The notes: generated from the sequence alone by a model not told the origin. Shown: positions 39,396 to 49,836, counted from the stretch's first letter. The stretch is 64,000 nt of DNA from Bacillaceae bacterium (GCA_017656255.1 JACDOE010000007.1:84215-148214), one strand, 5' to 3'. A program made the numbers and translations.

Positions 39396-40016
39396 TCAAT
39401 GCATTTCCCCTTTCGCCATCATTAAATGATGCAAGGGATGATCGGCGCCAGTCGCCATCAACCCGATAAAGCCCAGTCCCTTGATATGCTGGACTTCATC
39501 CGGAATTTGTGAAGTAGCGGTTAAAATGGCGCCATTATCCAGCATCTTCAGGTTAATATCCCATGCTTCGATACGGCTTAGCGTCATTTCAACATGAGTC
39601 GAAACCATTCGGTGGATCGCATCAATGGTTCGCCCCTGCCCCGTCACTTTCATTTGCAGGCCGTTTTCCAGCTCGGTCTCTTCCACCTCAGCATTTAAAG
39701 TCAATTCATTCATGTCTATCAAATGCCTTTTTAAGGCGGGAATGTCCACCTGACTCCAGTCCGTATTCGGGTCATTTTCCAGAATGGCGATTATTTCCTG
39801 TATGGCACCAAACGCTGCCTGACCCGGCATTGTCGGTATCGCGTTATCTTCTGCCTGTCCCTTGTCGTGTATACCATGTTCACCATGAGTATTCGCTGTG
39901 GTATGATCAAGGACTGTCTGATCCGTATCCTGAGGCGTTCCAGTAAAAGCATAAACGGAGATGGCCCCGATAAAAACCCCAATAATCCCGAAGATAATAC
40001 CTTTATTTAGTTTCAT
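39396..40016 (-). CDS. Exported His-rich hypothetical protein
   Basis: 206 residues, GGGAGGTTTAGC before the ATG. One N-terminal hydrophobic segment (GIIFGIIGVFIGAISVYAF) serves as signal or anchor. Next is a His-rich stretch (HTTANTHGEHGIHDKG) that might bind metal, then a helical domain without known motifs. A second His cluster (HPLHHLMM) lies near the C-terminus. I do not recognise the family. It sits between dtd and the amidase gene. Confidence 0.7.
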   Translation of the reverse strand: MKLNKGIIFGIIGVFIGAISVYAFTGTPQDTDQTVLDHTTANTHGEHGIHDKGQAEDNAIPTMPGQAAFGAIQEIIAILENDPNTDWSQVDIPALKRHLIDMNELTLNAEVEETELENGLQMKVTGQGRTIDAIHRMVSTHVEMTLSRIEAWDINLKMLDNGAILTATSQIPDEVQHIKGLGFIGLMATGADHPLHHLMMAKGEMH

Positions 40017-40129
40017 GTGCTAAACCTCCCGACCTCATTTTTACAACCGATCGACAAAGTGTCTGAGACTCCTGGAATCCGCTCATTTGCCTGTGTTCTT
40101 TCAAACTGTGTGCTAATGTGAACACATCT

Positions 40130-41893
40130 TCACCGCTGATAATACCTTCGAATCCCCTGAAAAATCCCTTCCGCCGAATTCTCCTGGAATTCCCGGGTGT
40201 TCATGATTAATTCCTCTTCATAATTAGTCAGAAAACCAAGTTCCACAAGGACAGCCAGTTGCGGATTTTCCCGCAGAACAAAATAATTCCCCCGTCTCGC
40301 TTTCAGGTCATTCCGGCCATTACGTTTAACCAGTTCCTTCTGAATCAAACGGGCCAGTGTCCGGTCCTCGCCGTTCGTATAAAAATAAGTAATCGTTCCG
40401 TTAATGCGCGGATCCGGATGGGAGTTATGATGGATACTGATAAACATGTCCGCCTGATGACGAACAGCAATATCCACGCGCGTCTGCAACTGGATCTTGC
40501 GGTCATCGGTCCGGGTCATCACCACATTCGCCCCCGCTTCTTTCAATTTGGCCGCCAGAATTTGTGAAACCTGCATGTTCAGTTTCTTCTCCAGCGTGTT
40601 GAAAAAGGGTCCGGTGGCGCCATCGTCAATTCCCCCGTGACCGGGATCCACCACAATCGTCTTGCCCTTGAGGAACTGATCCGAATCACCTCGGTCCACA
40701 TCGGGAACCCCCTCAGCGGCGACGATCCAGCCCGCCACATAGGCGGTATCCCCGTTGTTCAACCGGATTTTGAACCATTTGCCTTCCCGGGCGACGATGG
40801 GGAACTGATCTCCTTTACCGGCACGGGCCACGACCTGATGTTCGGTACTGGGACCGGAACGAATGTTGGTTCCCGGATACAGAATCGTCACTGTAGGGGT
40901 CTGACTGATCACATCATGCTGCTCGGTCACCAGCCAGCTGGCCACCCATGCCGTTTTCCCGTTCGCAGTCCTTACATTGAGCCAGTCCCCTTTTTGTTCA
41001 ATAACCGTCAGGGCGGCCCCCTTCGTCACCTGCCCCTGAACCGGGCTTTCAATGGAAGGCCCGCTCCTCAGATTCAGCCGATCCGCTGTCACGTAAACCG
41101 TCCGGCTCGACGAAGAAGCAGACGATGCATCCCCGTCCCCTGAATCTTCCGGCGAACGCAAATCCGCATATTCCCCCGCAACCCAGCCCGTTTGGCTGTT
41201 AAAGCGAATCTGGTACCAGCCGTTCTGAATATCCAGCACTTCAATGGTCTGGCCGCTCTTCAATTCGCCGATTTCCCGATAATGCGTGCCCGGTCCGCTG
41301 CGTACATTGAGTACGGGCACCGTCACCGTGGCAATATTTTGAGGGGTAAGCCCCGTTTCACCGGGGGTGGCGGCCTTTTTCTCCACCAGCCAGGCGGCGA
41401 CCCAGCCGGTCTTGTTTTCACTCAATTGAATTTTGATCCAGTTTCCCTGTTCCTCCACAAAAGGGTAGGCCTCTCCCTTCTGGATCTGGTCAATAATGCT
41501 GAAGGATTTACTGGGACCGGAGCGGACGTTCAACCCATCCACGGTTGAAACAATGGTGGTGCTCCCGTTGCCTGCATGAGCTGTGACCAGCCAGCCGGCC
41601 ACCCAGCCCGTGGAAGAATCGTTTAACTGAATCTTGTACCAGTTTTCCTCCTGTTTGAGGACCGTATAGGTTTCCCCTTTGTTCACCTTAGCGACGATAT
41701 CAAAGTGAAGCCCCGGTCCGCTGCGGACGTTCAACACCGATACATCCACTTTAATGGAAGAAGCAGCCTGGGCCTGTCCATGCGAATGACGAAAAAGTTC
41801 TCCTGTCCATAACAAAGAACCGGAGACCATGACCATAATCAGACAGAGTTTTACCATATGTGAAATCTTTAAGGAAAATCTCAATGTAAACAT
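40130..41893 (-). CDS. N-acetylmuramoyl-L-alanine amidase with five SH3b domains (YrvJ-like)
   Basis: 587 residues from ATG 41893; the ribosome site AGAAGGG abuts this ATG, so a TTG 9 bp further in may be the true start. Signal peptide, then five SH3b repeats each with L/I-N-V/L/I-R-SGP (for example VLNVRSGPGLHFDIVAKV), then a C-terminal Amidase_3 domain: IVVDPGHGGIDDGATG, Glu in FNTLEKKLN, SIHHNSHPD and the catalytic Glu in LAVLVELGFLTN. It cleaves the muramoyl-alanine bond in the wall. B. subtilis yrvJ has the same design and position near dtd. Confidence 0.92.
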   Translation of the reverse strand: MFTLRFSLKISHMVKLCLIMVMVSGSLLWTGELFRHSHGQAQAASSIKVDVSVLNVRSGPGLHFDIVAKVNKGETYTVLKQEENWYKIQLNDSSTGWVAGWLVTAHAGNGSTTIVSTVDGLNVRSGPSKSFSIIDQIQKGEAYPFVEEQGNWIKIQLSENKTGWVAAWLVEKKAATPGETGLTPQNIATVTVPVLNVRSGPGTHYREIGELKSGQTIEVLDIQNGWYQIRFNSQTGWVAGEYADLRSPEDSGDGDASSASSSSRTVYVTADRLNLRSGPSIESPVQGQVTKGAALTVIEQKGDWLNVRTANGKTAWVASWLVTEQHDVISQTPTVTILYPGTNIRSGPSTEHQVVARAGKGDQFPIVAREGKWFKIRLNNGDTAYVAGWIVAAEGVPDVDRGDSDQFLKGKTIVVDPGHGGIDDGATGPFFNTLEKKLNMQVSQILAAKLKEAGANVVMTRTDDRKIQLQTRVDIAVRHQADMFISIHHNSHPDPRINGTITYFYTNGEDRTLARLIQKELVKRNGRNDLKARRGNYFVLRENPQLAVLVELGFLTNYEEELIMNTREFQENSAEGIFQGIRRYYQR

Positions 41894-42050
41894 CCCTTCT
41901 TGCTGATAATTCCCGGGTGTCAGTAAAACGGGTAACATTAGAGGATTCGATAAAAGGTTGAATTTTCCTGTCTCTATTTTTATACGCGGATAACCCGGAT
42001 TTGTTTTGGGGACAATCCATAATAATAGGTTTAAAACGGGGGAATCAACG

Positions 42051-42233
42051 ATGAGACAGGATTTGCGGGAGGCCTGGGCCAAACAGATGAACCGGCAGCT
42101 GATGTCGGTGGATTTTCATGATTTTCTGCAAAAAGAGGCGCTGGCAGAATCAGACGTGGAATTGTCGCGGGAAACCGGGCTGAGCCTGAGGGAAATCCGT
42201 CATTTGCGCCAGAAGCGTTTGATGAAACGTTAA
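42051..42233 (+). CDS. Small helix-turn-helix protein
   Basis: 60 residues, ATG with ACGGGGGA upstream. The C-terminal half (LSRETGLSLREIRHLRQKR) looks like a helix-turn-helix related to sigma-70 region 4-like repressors; the N-terminal half is helical. It may bind DNA, but the target is unknown. Confidence 0.6.
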   Translation: MRQDLREAWAKQMNRQLMSVDFHDFLQKEALAESDVELSRETGLSLREIRHLRQKRLMKR

Positions 42234-42303
42234 TGATTGACCGGTTTGCCTGATTCATTTAATATATGGCATGAACAGATGAAAACGGGATGGGGGACAG
42301 AAC

Positions 42304-43851
42304 ATGAGGGTGCAGGTAATCTGCCGCGGCCATCAGTTTTATAGAGAAATAGAATTGTTGTTGTCATTGTTTTTTGAACCGTTATATGTTGAATTTCTGG
42401 ATGGGGACGGAAATGCCGTGAAAACCTTTGGCGATCCGGACACTGCAGGTTTAGAGGAATCCCTGAAGGCGGTCCTTCAATTTGACATGCCCCCCCGTCT
42501 GGCGGCTTCGGCGGAACTGACAGGAGATACCATCGAGACACCCATCACCACTTCCTATGACGTGGAGTCGGACGCTGACGATCAGGAAAACAGGAAACGG
42601 GCCAAACAGGTGGTCAGCCACGTTTTACTGAGGGTGCTCGAAGAAGCAACGGGTCTGAAACAACCGTGGGGAATCCTCACCGGGATTCGCCCGGCAAAGC
42701 TGCTTCATACCATGCGGGAGAACGGCGTCGATCCGCAGGAGGCACGTGAACAGCTACAGCAACACTACCTGGTCAAACCGGAAAAGGTGGAGCTGCTGGA
42801 GCGTATCATTGAGCGCCAGCTGCACGCCATCCCGGACCTGTACCGGCTGCAGGATGAAGTCAGCCTCTATATCGGGATTCCCTTTTGCCCGACCAAGTGT
42901 GCCTACTGCACCTTTCCCGCCTATGCCATCAACGGGCGAGCGGGTTCGGTGGAGGCGTTTTTGGAGGGGCTTCACTATGAGATTCAGCATATCGGTTCCT
43001 GGTTAAAAGAAAGAGGGCTCGGTGTCACCACCATTTATTTCGGGGGCGGAACACCGACCAGCATCGAAGCGGAGCAGATGGACGCCCTGTTTGATGAACT
43101 GTCCCGCTACATCGATCTGGACCGGGTGCGGGAACTGACTGTGGAAGCAGGCCGACCGGACACGATCACCCCGGAAAAAATCGAGGTGATGAAAAAATGG
43201 AAGGTGGACCGGATCAGCATCAATCCGCAATCCTTCACCCAGGAGACGTTAAAGGCGATCGGACGGCACCACACCGTGGATGAAACGATTGAGAAATACC
43301 GTATGGCACGTGAGATGGGCATGCAGAACATCAATATGGATCTCATTATCGGCCTGCCGGGGGAAGACCGCACCCATCTGGCCCATTCCCTCAGGCAACT
43401 GGATGATTTGATGCCGGAATCTCTCACCGTGCATACCCTGTCTTTTAAAAGAGCCTCCACCATGACCCGGAACCGCGATCGCTACCAGGTCTCGGGGCGG
43501 GAGGAGATCGATGCGATGATGAAGATGGCTTCGGAATGGACGGAAGAGAAAGGTTACGTCCCTTATTACCTGTACCGGCAGAAAAACATTCTCGGCAATC
43601 TGGAAAACGTGGGTTATTCGTTGAAAGGCAAAGAGAGTTTGTACAATATTATCATCATGGAGGAAAAACAGACGATTCTCGGACTGGGCTGCGGCGCGGT
43701 CGGTAAACACATTGATCCGCAGACACGAAAAATCAAACGCTGGCCCAATCCGAAAGATCCCGGGCATTATATCGAGCGATATCGCGATATGACCGCTAAG
43801 AAACTGAACGATCTGGATCATTTATATAAAATTCTTTCGGAAACGTCTTGA
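42304..43851 (+). CDS. hemZ: Coproporphyrinogen dehydrogenase HemZ (radical SAM)
   Basis: 515 residues. An N-terminal HemZ-specific domain of about 160 residues, then a radical-SAM core with the cluster motif CPTKCAYC, SAM-binding YFGGGTPTS and the GLPGEDRTH segment. HemZ/HemN-family enzymes act on coproporphyrinogen III or carry heme; B. subtilis HemZ activity is less well established than HemN. The promoter of the next operon overlaps its stop codon. Confidence 0.9.
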   Translation: MRVQVICRGHQFYREIELLLSLFFEPLYVEFLDGDGNAVKTFGDPDTAGLEESLKAVLQFDMPPRLAASAELTGDTIETPITTSYDVESDADDQENRKRAKQVVSHVLLRVLEEATGLKQPWGILTGIRPAKLLHTMRENGVDPQEAREQLQQHYLVKPEKVELLERIIERQLHAIPDLYRLQDEVSLYIGIPFCPTKCAYCTFPAYAINGRAGSVEAFLEGLHYEIQHIGSWLKERGLGVTTIYFGGGTPTSIEAEQMDALFDELSRYIDLDRVRELTVEAGRPDTITPEKIEVMKKWKVDRISINPQSFTQETLKAIGRHHTVDETIEKYRMAREMGMQNINMDLIIGLPGEDRTHLAHSLRQLDDLMPESLTVHTLSFKRASTMTRNRDRYQVSGREEIDAMMKMASEWTEEKGYVPYYLYRQKNILGNLENVGYSLKGKESLYNIIIMEEKQTILGLGCGAVGKHIDPQTRKIKRWPNPKDPGHYIERYRDMTAKKLNDLDHLYKILSETS

Positions 43852-43876
43852 CAACCGACTTGAGAATCAGTATGAT
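43848..43876 (+). promoter_or_regulatory. Sigma-A promoter of the hisS-aspS T-box transcript
   Basis: TTGACA (43848-43853), 17-bp spacer, TATGAT (43871-43876). The -35 overlaps the hemZ stop codon. Confidence 0.85.
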
Positions 43877-43889
43877 AATTAGCAATTGA

Positions 43890-44192
43890 GATGGACGACA
43901 AACGGATATCGGATCTGATGAGAGGAAGAGTAGTCAGGATCCGCCTATCCCAGAGAGGAAGGGTCACAGGCTGCAAGCCCTTCTATATGGCGACCTGGTG
44001 AAAGACATCCTTGAAGACCTGCGGTGAACCTGTAAGTAGCCGCACGGCGCTTAGAACAGCGTTATTTTAATGAGTGGGAAAGATGAACCGGTGTTTTTAC
44101 CTGTGCCGGTATGGTTTTTCTCAGTAGGGTGGTACCACGGGTTAACTCAATCTCTCGTCCCTGACAGTAAGGTCAGTGGCGGGAGATTTTTT
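43890..44192 (+). promoter_or_regulatory. T-box riboswitch controlling hisS-aspS
   Basis: The T-box sequence AGGGTGGTACCACG is at 44126-44139, inside a competing structure with the terminator AATCTCTCG...CGGGAGATT-TTTT (44149-44192). Stem I carries the AGTA strand of the specifier loop (within GAAGAGTAGT, about 43924-43933) and an AGAGAG-type distal bulge. By hand folding, CAGG/CCTG and AGGA/TCCT helices flank the opposite strand GGTGAAAGACA, which puts GAC (Asp) at 44004-44006 as specifier, followed by a purine. CAT (His) overlaps it at 44006-44008. Uncharged tRNA would stabilise the antiterminator. Confidence 0.93.
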
Positions 44193-44279
44193 AATATGCG
44201 ACAGTGTGCACAGCCGTTTGACGATCCGATAAACCGGTGATGAGATACACGACCTATTTTGCAAAAGGAGGCGAACGAC

Positions 44280-45557
44280 ATGTCCATCAAAATCCCAAGA
44301 GGGACGGCCGATATTCTGCCCGGGGAAGTGGAAAAGTGGCAGTACATGGAAGAGAAAGCCCGGGAGATTGCCCGTCTGTTTAATTATCAGGAAATCCGCA
44401 CCCCCATCTTTGAACAGACGGAACTGTTTCAGCGGGGGGTTGGAGAGACCACCGATATTGTAGAAAAAGAGATGTACACCTTCACCGACCGGGGGAACCG
44501 CAGCCTGACGCTGCGTCCGGAAGGCACCGCTTCCGTGGTTCGGTCGTATGTGGAGAACAAAATGTATGGCAACCCGCAGCAGCCGGTGAAACTGTTTTAC
44601 ATCGGTCCCATGTTCCGCTATGAGCGGCCGCAGGCAGGCCGGATGCGCCAGTTCCACCAGTTCGGGGTGGAGGCCATCGGCAGTGACGATCCGGGCATTG
44701 ATGCGGAAGTGATTGCGATTCCGATCCGTTTTTACGAAGCGCTCGGCATCAAAGGGCTTTATGTGGATTTGAACAGTGTCGGTTGTCCGGTATGCCGCCC
44801 CCGATACCGGGAAGAGCTGGTCAAGTACCTGACCGGGGTGAAAGAGGATCTCTGTGAGGACTGCCAGTCCCGTCTGGAGCGCAACCCGATGCGGGTACTG
44901 GACTGCAAGAATGAAACCTGCAAGACGGTGACGAAGGATGCGCCGTCGATGGTGGATCACCTGTGTGACGAGTGTGAAAGCCATTTTGAACAGGTGAAAG
45001 GGCACCTGGAAGAGATGGGGATACCTTATCAGGTAAATCCCCGGCTGGTACGGGGACTGGATTATTACACCCGCACCGCGTTTGAAATCATGGAAGCGCG
45101 GGTGGGCGCGGTCAGCACCATCTGCGGCGGCGGCCGTTACAACGGTCTGGTCGGCGAGATCGGTGGTCAAGATATGCCGGGAATCGGATTTGCCGTCGGG
45201 CTGGAACGCACACTGCTGGCGCTTGAGACCCATGAGGTGGAGCTCCCCGTGGACACGGGGCTGGATTGTTATGTGATCGCACTGGGCGACGAGGCGCAAA
45301 AGCAGGCGGCGACCTGGATGGATAAACTGCGCCGGGCCGGAATTTCTGCCGACAAGGATTATCTGGGGCGCAAAATGAAAGCGCAGATGAAATCGGCGGA
45401 TCGGCTAAAGGCCCGTTTTGCCGCCATTCTGGGTGAAGATGAGTTGAACCGGGGCATGGTCAAATTGAAGGACATGGCTACCGGGGAGGAACAGGAATTA
45501 GAGCTGGACAACGGGGTGGACGTGTTGAAACAGAAGTTGTCCGGAGAGTCCGAATAA
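44280..45557 (+). CDS. hisS: Histidyl-tRNA synthetase
   Basis: 425 residues from ATG 44280 (AAAGGAGG upstream). Class II motifs: motif 2 [21 protein letters not shown], histidine-specific [14 protein letters not shown] and motif 3 [13 protein letters not shown]; the C-terminal anticodon-binding domain is complete. Cysteines in the CPVCRPRY and CEDC/CDEC segments suggest a small insertion with metal-binding potential. Under T-box control and followed after 34 bp by aspS. Confidence 0.97.
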   Translation: MSIKIPRGTADILPGEVEKWQYMEEKAREIARLFNYQEIRTPIFEQTELFQRGVGETTDIVEKEMYTFTDRGNRSLTLRPEGTASVVRSYVENKMYGNPQQPVKLFYIGPMFRYERPQAGRMRQFHQFGVEAIGSDDPGIDAEVIAIPIRFYEALGIKGLYVDLNSVGCPVCRPRYREELVKYLTGVKEDLCEDCQSRLERNPMRVLDCKNETCKTVTKDAPSMVDHLCDECESHFEQVKGHLEEMGIPYQVNPRLVRGLDYYTRTAFEIMEARVGAVSTICGGGRYNGLVGEIGGQDMPGIGFAVGLERTLLALETHEVELPVDTGLDCYVIALGDEAQKQAATWMDKLRRAGISADKDYLGRKMKAQMKSADRLKARFAAILGEDELNRGMVKLKDMATGEEQELELDNGVDVLKQKLSGESE

Positions 45558-45591
45558 AAACGTTTCAGGAACAAACAGGAGGAATGGAGTC

Positions 45592-47388
45592 ATGGAAACC
45601 ATCTATCGCAGCCACTACTGTGGTGAACTGACGAAAGAAGATATCGGCAAGACCGTCGTATTGAACGGCTGGGTGCAAAAAAGGCGTGATCTGGGCGGCG
45701 TCATTTTTGTGGACCTGCGGGACAAAAGCGGGATCATTCAGATTGTGTTCAACCCGGAAGTGGCCGAAAAGGCGTATGAAATCGGCGATACGGTTCGGAA
45801 TGAATATGTGCTGGCCGTGGAAGGGGAAGTGGTGCAGCGTTCTGAAGAGACCGTCAACCCGAAACTGAAGACGGGTGAGATTGAAGTCTATGTGCATGAC
45901 GTCAAAATTTTGAATAAAGCCAAGACCCCGCCGTTTGCCATTGAAGACGGAGTGAATGTGGACGAATCGGTACGGCTGAAGTACCGTTATCTGGACCTGC
46001 GCCGCCCGGAGATGCAGGAGTCGATGAGGCTCCGCTACAGGGCGACCAAAGCGTTCCGGGACTATCTGGACCAGCATGATTTTGTGGAAGTGGAAACCCC
46101 GATTCTGACCAAAAGTACACCGGAAGGGGCGCGGGACTATCTGGTTCCCAGCCGGGTGCATCCGGGCGAATTCTTTGCCCTGCCGCAGTCTCCCCAGCTG
46201 TTCAAGCAGCTGTTGATGGTATCGGGATTTGACCGTTATTTCCAGATTGTACGCTGCTTCCGCGATGAGGACCTGCGTGCCGACCGCCAGCCGGAGTTTA
46301 CGCAGGTCGATATTGAAACCTCGTTTCTGTCGATGGAAGATCTGCTGGCCATGATGGAAAAGATGATGGCGGATCTGTTTGAGAAAACGATCGGCTATAA
46401 AGTGGAGACGCCGTTTGAGCGCCTGACCTATCAGGAAGCGATGGACCGTTTCGGTTCGGACAAACCGGACCTGCGTTTCGGCATGGAGCTGGTGGATATC
46501 TCCGATATTGCCGCAAACTGTGATTTTAAAGTGTTCCGCGGCGCAGTGGAAAAAGGCGGCCAGGTGAAGGGCATCAACGTCAAAGGGGTTGCGGCCCAGT
46601 ATTCCCGCAAGGAAGTGGATGATCTGGCCAAGTTTGCCGCCAAATACGGGGCGAAGGGTCTGGCCTGGATGGCGTTTAAGGACGGCGATGTGAAAGGGCC
46701 GATCGCCAAGTTCTTCTCCGATGAGGAAATGACGCAGATCAAGGAGCGCTTTGAGGCGGAAGAAGGCGACCTGCTCCTGTATGTGGCCGATAACCACAAA
46801 GTGGTGGCGGACACACTGGGGGCGTTGCGCCTGAAATTCGGCCACGAGCTGGATCTGATCGATGATTCGGTATTCAAGTTTGCCTGGGTGGTGGACTTCC
46901 CGCTGCTGGAATATGATGAGAATGAAGGGCGCTATGTGGCGCTGCACCATCCGTTTACGATGCCACGGGAAGAAGATATTCCGCTGTTTGAAAGTGACCC
47001 TGGCAAGATCCGGGCCCAGGCCTACGATATGGTGCTGAACGGGTACGAGATCGGCGGCGGAAGTATGCGGATCTATCAGCGGGATGTACAGGAAAAAATG
47101 TTTAAGGCGCTTGGATTCACGCAGGAAGAAGCGTATGAGAAGTTCGGATTCCTGCTGGATGCGTTTGAATATGGTACGCCGCCGCACGGCGGGATCGCCT
47201 TCGGGCTGGATCGGATCGTAATGCTGCTGGCCGGACGGAACAATTTGCGGGAGTGTATTGCCTTCCCGAAAACGGCGAGCGCCAGCGATCTGATGACCGA
47301 TGCGCCCGGCACGGTGAGCGACGAGCAATTGAAAGAGCTGCATATTCAGTTGACGGAGCTGCCGGAAGAGGCGGAAGCCAAATCGTAA
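45592..47388 (+). CDS. aspS: Aspartyl-tRNA synthetase
   Basis: 598 residues. N-terminal OB-fold anticodon-binding domain ([23 protein letters not shown]), class II motif 2 ([18 protein letters not shown]), the bacterial GAD insertion (residues about 300-420) and motif 3 ([15 protein letters not shown]). Full length for a bacterial AspRS. The last gene of the T-box operon. Confidence 0.97.
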   Translation: METIYRSHYCGELTKEDIGKTVVLNGWVQKRRDLGGVIFVDLRDKSGIIQIVFNPEVAEKAYEIGDTVRNEYVLAVEGEVVQRSEETVNPKLKTGEIEVYVHDVKILNKAKTPPFAIEDGVNVDESVRLKYRYLDLRRPEMQESMRLRYRATKAFRDYLDQHDFVEVETPILTKSTPEGARDYLVPSRVHPGEFFALPQSPQLFKQLLMVSGFDRYFQIVRCFRDEDLRADRQPEFTQVDIETSFLSMEDLLAMMEKMMADLFEKTIGYKVETPFERLTYQEAMDRFGSDKPDLRFGMELVDISDIAANCDFKVFRGAVEKGGQVKGINVKGVAAQYSRKEVDDLAKFAAKYGAKGLAWMAFKDGDVKGPIAKFFSDEEMTQIKERFEAEEGDLLLYVADNHKVVADTLGALRLKFGHELDLIDDSVFKFAWVVDFPLLEYDENEGRYVALHHPFTMPREEDIPLFESDPGKIRAQAYDMVLNGYEIGGGSMRIYQRDVQEKMFKALGFTQEEAYEKFGFLLDAFEYGTPPHGGIAFGLDRIVMLLAGRNNLRECIAFPKTASASDLMTDAPGTVSDEQLKELHIQLTELPEEAEAKS

Positions 47389-47401
47389 ATGATGCATGCA
47401 G

Positions 47402-47433
47402 GGGACAGGTGATAGAGGGGCCTGTCCCTTTTT
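47402..47433 (+). terminator. Terminator after aspS
   Basis: GGGACAGG (47402-47409), 11-nt loop, CCTGTCCC (47421-47428), TTTTT. Confidence 0.9.
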
Positions 47434-47455
47434 ATGTTCTTTTTATAAAAATGGC

Positions 47456-47485
47456 TTGAAATCGCTTACATACCTGTGGTAATAT
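47456..47485 (+). promoter_or_regulatory. Sigma-A promoter of 6S RNA
   Basis: TTGAAA (47456-47461), 18-bp spacer, TAATAT (47480-47485); predicted start at about 47492-47498, just before the closing stem of the RNA. Confidence 0.75.
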
Positions 47486-47497
47486 AGTTTCAGCAGC

Positions 47498-47690
47498 ATT
47501 AAGAGTCCTGCGATGCACGTGTGGTGGCCCCAATATTGAGCCAACACCAAGCCAAAGGGAGCCCGGGGTCTCTGTGCGTAGTGAAGGCCTCCGGTAGGGT
47601 GAAGTGGACTCATGAAGTACGGAGCAGGGCACCCACCTGTAAGAGAACAGGTTCAAAACGCAGGCAGCACGGCATAATGGGGCTCTTAGC
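47498..47690 (+). ncRNA. ssrS: 6S RNA
   Basis: About 190 nt with no open frame. The ends pair (TAAGAGTCC at 47500-47508 with GGGCTCTTA at 47680-47688), giving the long closed rod typical of 6S RNA, which binds the sigma-A RNA polymerase holoenzyme by mimicking an open promoter. The position between aspS and tcdA (yrvM) equals that of bsrA (6S-1) in B. subtilis, and a promoter and a terminator flank it. The call rests on position, size and closing stem; I did not fold the whole RNA. Confidence 0.8.
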
Positions 47691-47742
47691 GGTTTCCATT
47701 CTCCTGTCCTTTACGGGATATATAAAGCCTTATTTGGTTGGT

Positions 47743-47783
47743 CAGCGTACGATTGGTATGTCGTACGCTGTTTTATTTTTTTT
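47743..47783 (+). terminator. Terminator downstream of 6S RNA
   Basis: CAGCGTACGA (47743-47752), 8-nt loop, TCGTACGCTG (47761-47770), then TTTTATTTTTTTT. A perfect 10-bp stem. Confidence 0.9.
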
Positions 47784-47864
47784 AAGGGTATGATATGATT
47801 TTTGAGTAGTTTGATCGCAATGGATGGAATTGAAGATAGATGTCAGGTAAGAGGTGATCTCGAG

Positions 47865-48623
47865 ATGCTTCATCAGTTTTCACGGACGGAGTTGATTGTG
47901 GGCCCTGAAGGGCTGGAAAAGCTGAAAAAAACAACGGTTGCGGTTCTCGGTGTGGGCGGGGTTGGCTCATTTGCGGTTGAAGCCCTGGCCCGGAGCGGGA
48001 TCGGCAAGTTGATTCTGGTGGATAAAGACGATGTGGATATCACCAATATTAATCGTCAGATTCATGCCAATTTACATACCGTGGGACGATCCAAAGTAGA
48101 ATTAATGAAGGAGCGGATCGCGGCGATCAACCCGGAGTGTGAAGTGGTGGCGCTACAGATGTTTTACAGGGAGGACACGAAGGAGCGCCTGTTTGAACAT
48201 GAACTGGATTATGTGATTGACGCGATGGATACGATTTCCGCGAAAATTGATCTGGTGGTGGAATGCAAACAGCGCGGGATTCCGATTGTGAGCAGTATGG
48301 GGGCGGCCAACAAGCTCGATCCGACGCGATTCCAGGTCGCGGATATTTCGGAAACCTCCTACGACCCGATAGCCAAGGTGATGCGGCGGGAGTTGCGTAA
48401 ACGCGGGATTCACAAAGGAGTGACGGTGGTCTATTCGAAGGAGGAACCGGTGAAAAAGCGGCAGGATGTGCTGGGCAAAATTGTGACGGATCCGGATTCG
48501 CCGGTACGGAAGGCGGCGGAGCCGCCGGCGAGCAATGCGTTTGTGCCGCCGATTTCCGGGTTGTATATGGCGGGGATTGTGTTTAATGAGTTGATGGGAA
48601 CGCCGATTGCGAAAAAGAGATAA
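47865..48623 (+). CDS. tcdA: tRNA threonylcarbamoyladenosine dehydratase
   Basis: 252 residues from ATG 47865 (GAGGTGAT upstream). A ThiF/E1-like domain: nucleotide-binding VLGVGGVGSFAVEALARSG, DITNINRQIHA, and the long crossover segment ISETSYDPIAKVMRRELRKRG. It cyclises t6A in tRNA to ct6A using ATP. Same place as B. subtilis yrvM. Confidence 0.93.
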   Translation: MLHQFSRTELIVGPEGLEKLKKTTVAVLGVGGVGSFAVEALARSGIGKLILVDKDDVDITNINRQIHANLHTVGRSKVELMKERIAAINPECEVVALQMFYREDTKERLFEHELDYVIDAMDTISAKIDLVVECKQRGIPIVSSMGAANKLDPTRFQVADISETSYDPIAKVMRRELRKRGIHKGVTVVYSKEEPVKKRQDVLGKIVTDPDSPVRKAAEPPASNAFVPPISGLYMAGIVFNELMGTPIAKKR

Positions 48624-48636
48624 CGGAGGGGTTAGC

Positions 48637-49836
48637 ATGACCTATGATTTTGACCGGGTGATCGACCGGCGCAATACGATGTCGGTCAAATGGGATCAGT
48701 CGGAAAAGTTGTTCGGAGAACCGGATGTGCTGCCGCTGTGGGTGGCGGATATGGATTTCCAGAGTCCGCCGGAGGTGGTGGAGGCGATCACCCGCCGGGC
48801 GCAGGAAGGAATCTACGGATATACGGTTCAGCCGACGTCTTATTATGAGGCGATTCGGGGATGGTTTCAGAAGCGCCACGACTGGGAGATTGAGACGGAC
48901 TGGATGACGAGTATCCCGGGGGTGGTTCCGGCGCTGAATATTGCGGTGCAGTGTTTTACGGAGCCCGGGGATCAGGTGATTCTGCAGCCGCCGGTGTATT
49001 ATCCGTTCTATGATGTGATTCGGAAAAACGGGCGGGAAATTGTGCGCAATCCGCTTATTCTGGAAAACAACCGGTACCGGATGGATTTTGACGGGCTGGA
49101 GCAGTTGATGAAGGACGGGGCTAAAATGCTGTTACTCTGCAGTCCGCACAATCCCGGCGGCCGGGTGTGGACCCGGGAGGAGCTTAAGCGGGTCGGGGAG
49201 ATGGCGCTGAAGTATGATGTGAAAGTGGTGTCGGATGAGATTCACTGTGATCTGGTGCACAGCGGCCACAAGCATGTGCCGTTTGCCTCGATTTCGGAGG
49301 AATTTGCACAGGTGTCGCTGACGTGCCTGGCACCGTCGAAGACGTTTAATCTGCCGGGGATTCAGTCGGCGTTTGTGGTGACGCCGAATGCAGAGTTAAG
49401 GAAGGCGTTTGAGCGGAAAATGAAGGCACTGTCGCTTCATATGGTGAATTTCTTTGCGCCGGTGGCGACGGAGGCGAGTTACCGGCACGGGGAAAAGTGG
49501 CTGGATGCGTTGCTTGCGTATATTGAGGGGAATATTGATTTTGCGGTGGATTATTTTGCGGAGCACTTGCCGGAGGTTGAGGTGATGCGGCCGGAAGGGA
49601 CGTATCTGCTGTGGGTGGATTATCGCAAGTTGGGGCTTACGATTGATGAGATGAAACAGGTGATGTTTAAGCAGGCGAAGGTGGCGTTTAGTGAGGGTTC
49701 GGTGTTTGGTGATGAAGGGAAGGGTTTCTTGAGGATTAATCTGGCGTGTCCGCGGGTGACGCTGGAGGAGGCGCTGGAGCGGTTTGTCGTGGCTGTGAAG
49801 GAAGTGGTTGAGGGATTGAATATTGAATTTAATTAG
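48637..49836 (+). CDS. PatB/MalY-type pyridoxal-phosphate aminotransferase (C-S lyase)
   Basis: 399 residues from ATG 48637 (CGGAGGGG upstream). Fold-type I PLP enzyme: LWVADMDFQSPPEVVEAI, TSIPGVVPALNIAV, LCSPHNPGGRVW, DEIHCDLV and the PLP lysine in APSKTFNLPG. Members cleave cystathionine or cysteine conjugates (C-S lyase) or aminate ketoacids. Third-position G/C use is high towards the 3' end, in sharp contrast to the AT-rich locus that follows. A strong terminator ends it. Confidence 0.88.
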   Translation: MTYDFDRVIDRRNTMSVKWDQSEKLFGEPDVLPLWVADMDFQSPPEVVEAITRRAQEGIYGYTVQPTSYYEAIRGWFQKRHDWEIETDWMTSIPGVVPALNIAVQCFTEPGDQVILQPPVYYPFYDVIRKNGREIVRNPLILENNRYRMDFDGLEQLMKDGAKMLLLCSPHNPGGRVWTREELKRVGEMALKYDVKVVSDEIHCDLVHSGHKHVPFASISEEFAQVSLTCLAPSKTFNLPGIQSAFVVTPNAELRKAFERKMKALSLHMVNFFAPVATEASYRHGEKWLDALLAYIEGNIDFAVDYFAEHLPEVEVMRPEGTYLLWVDYRKLGLTIDEMKQVMFKQAKVAFSEGSVFGDEGKGFLRINLACPRVTLEEALERFVVAVKEVVEGLNIEFN

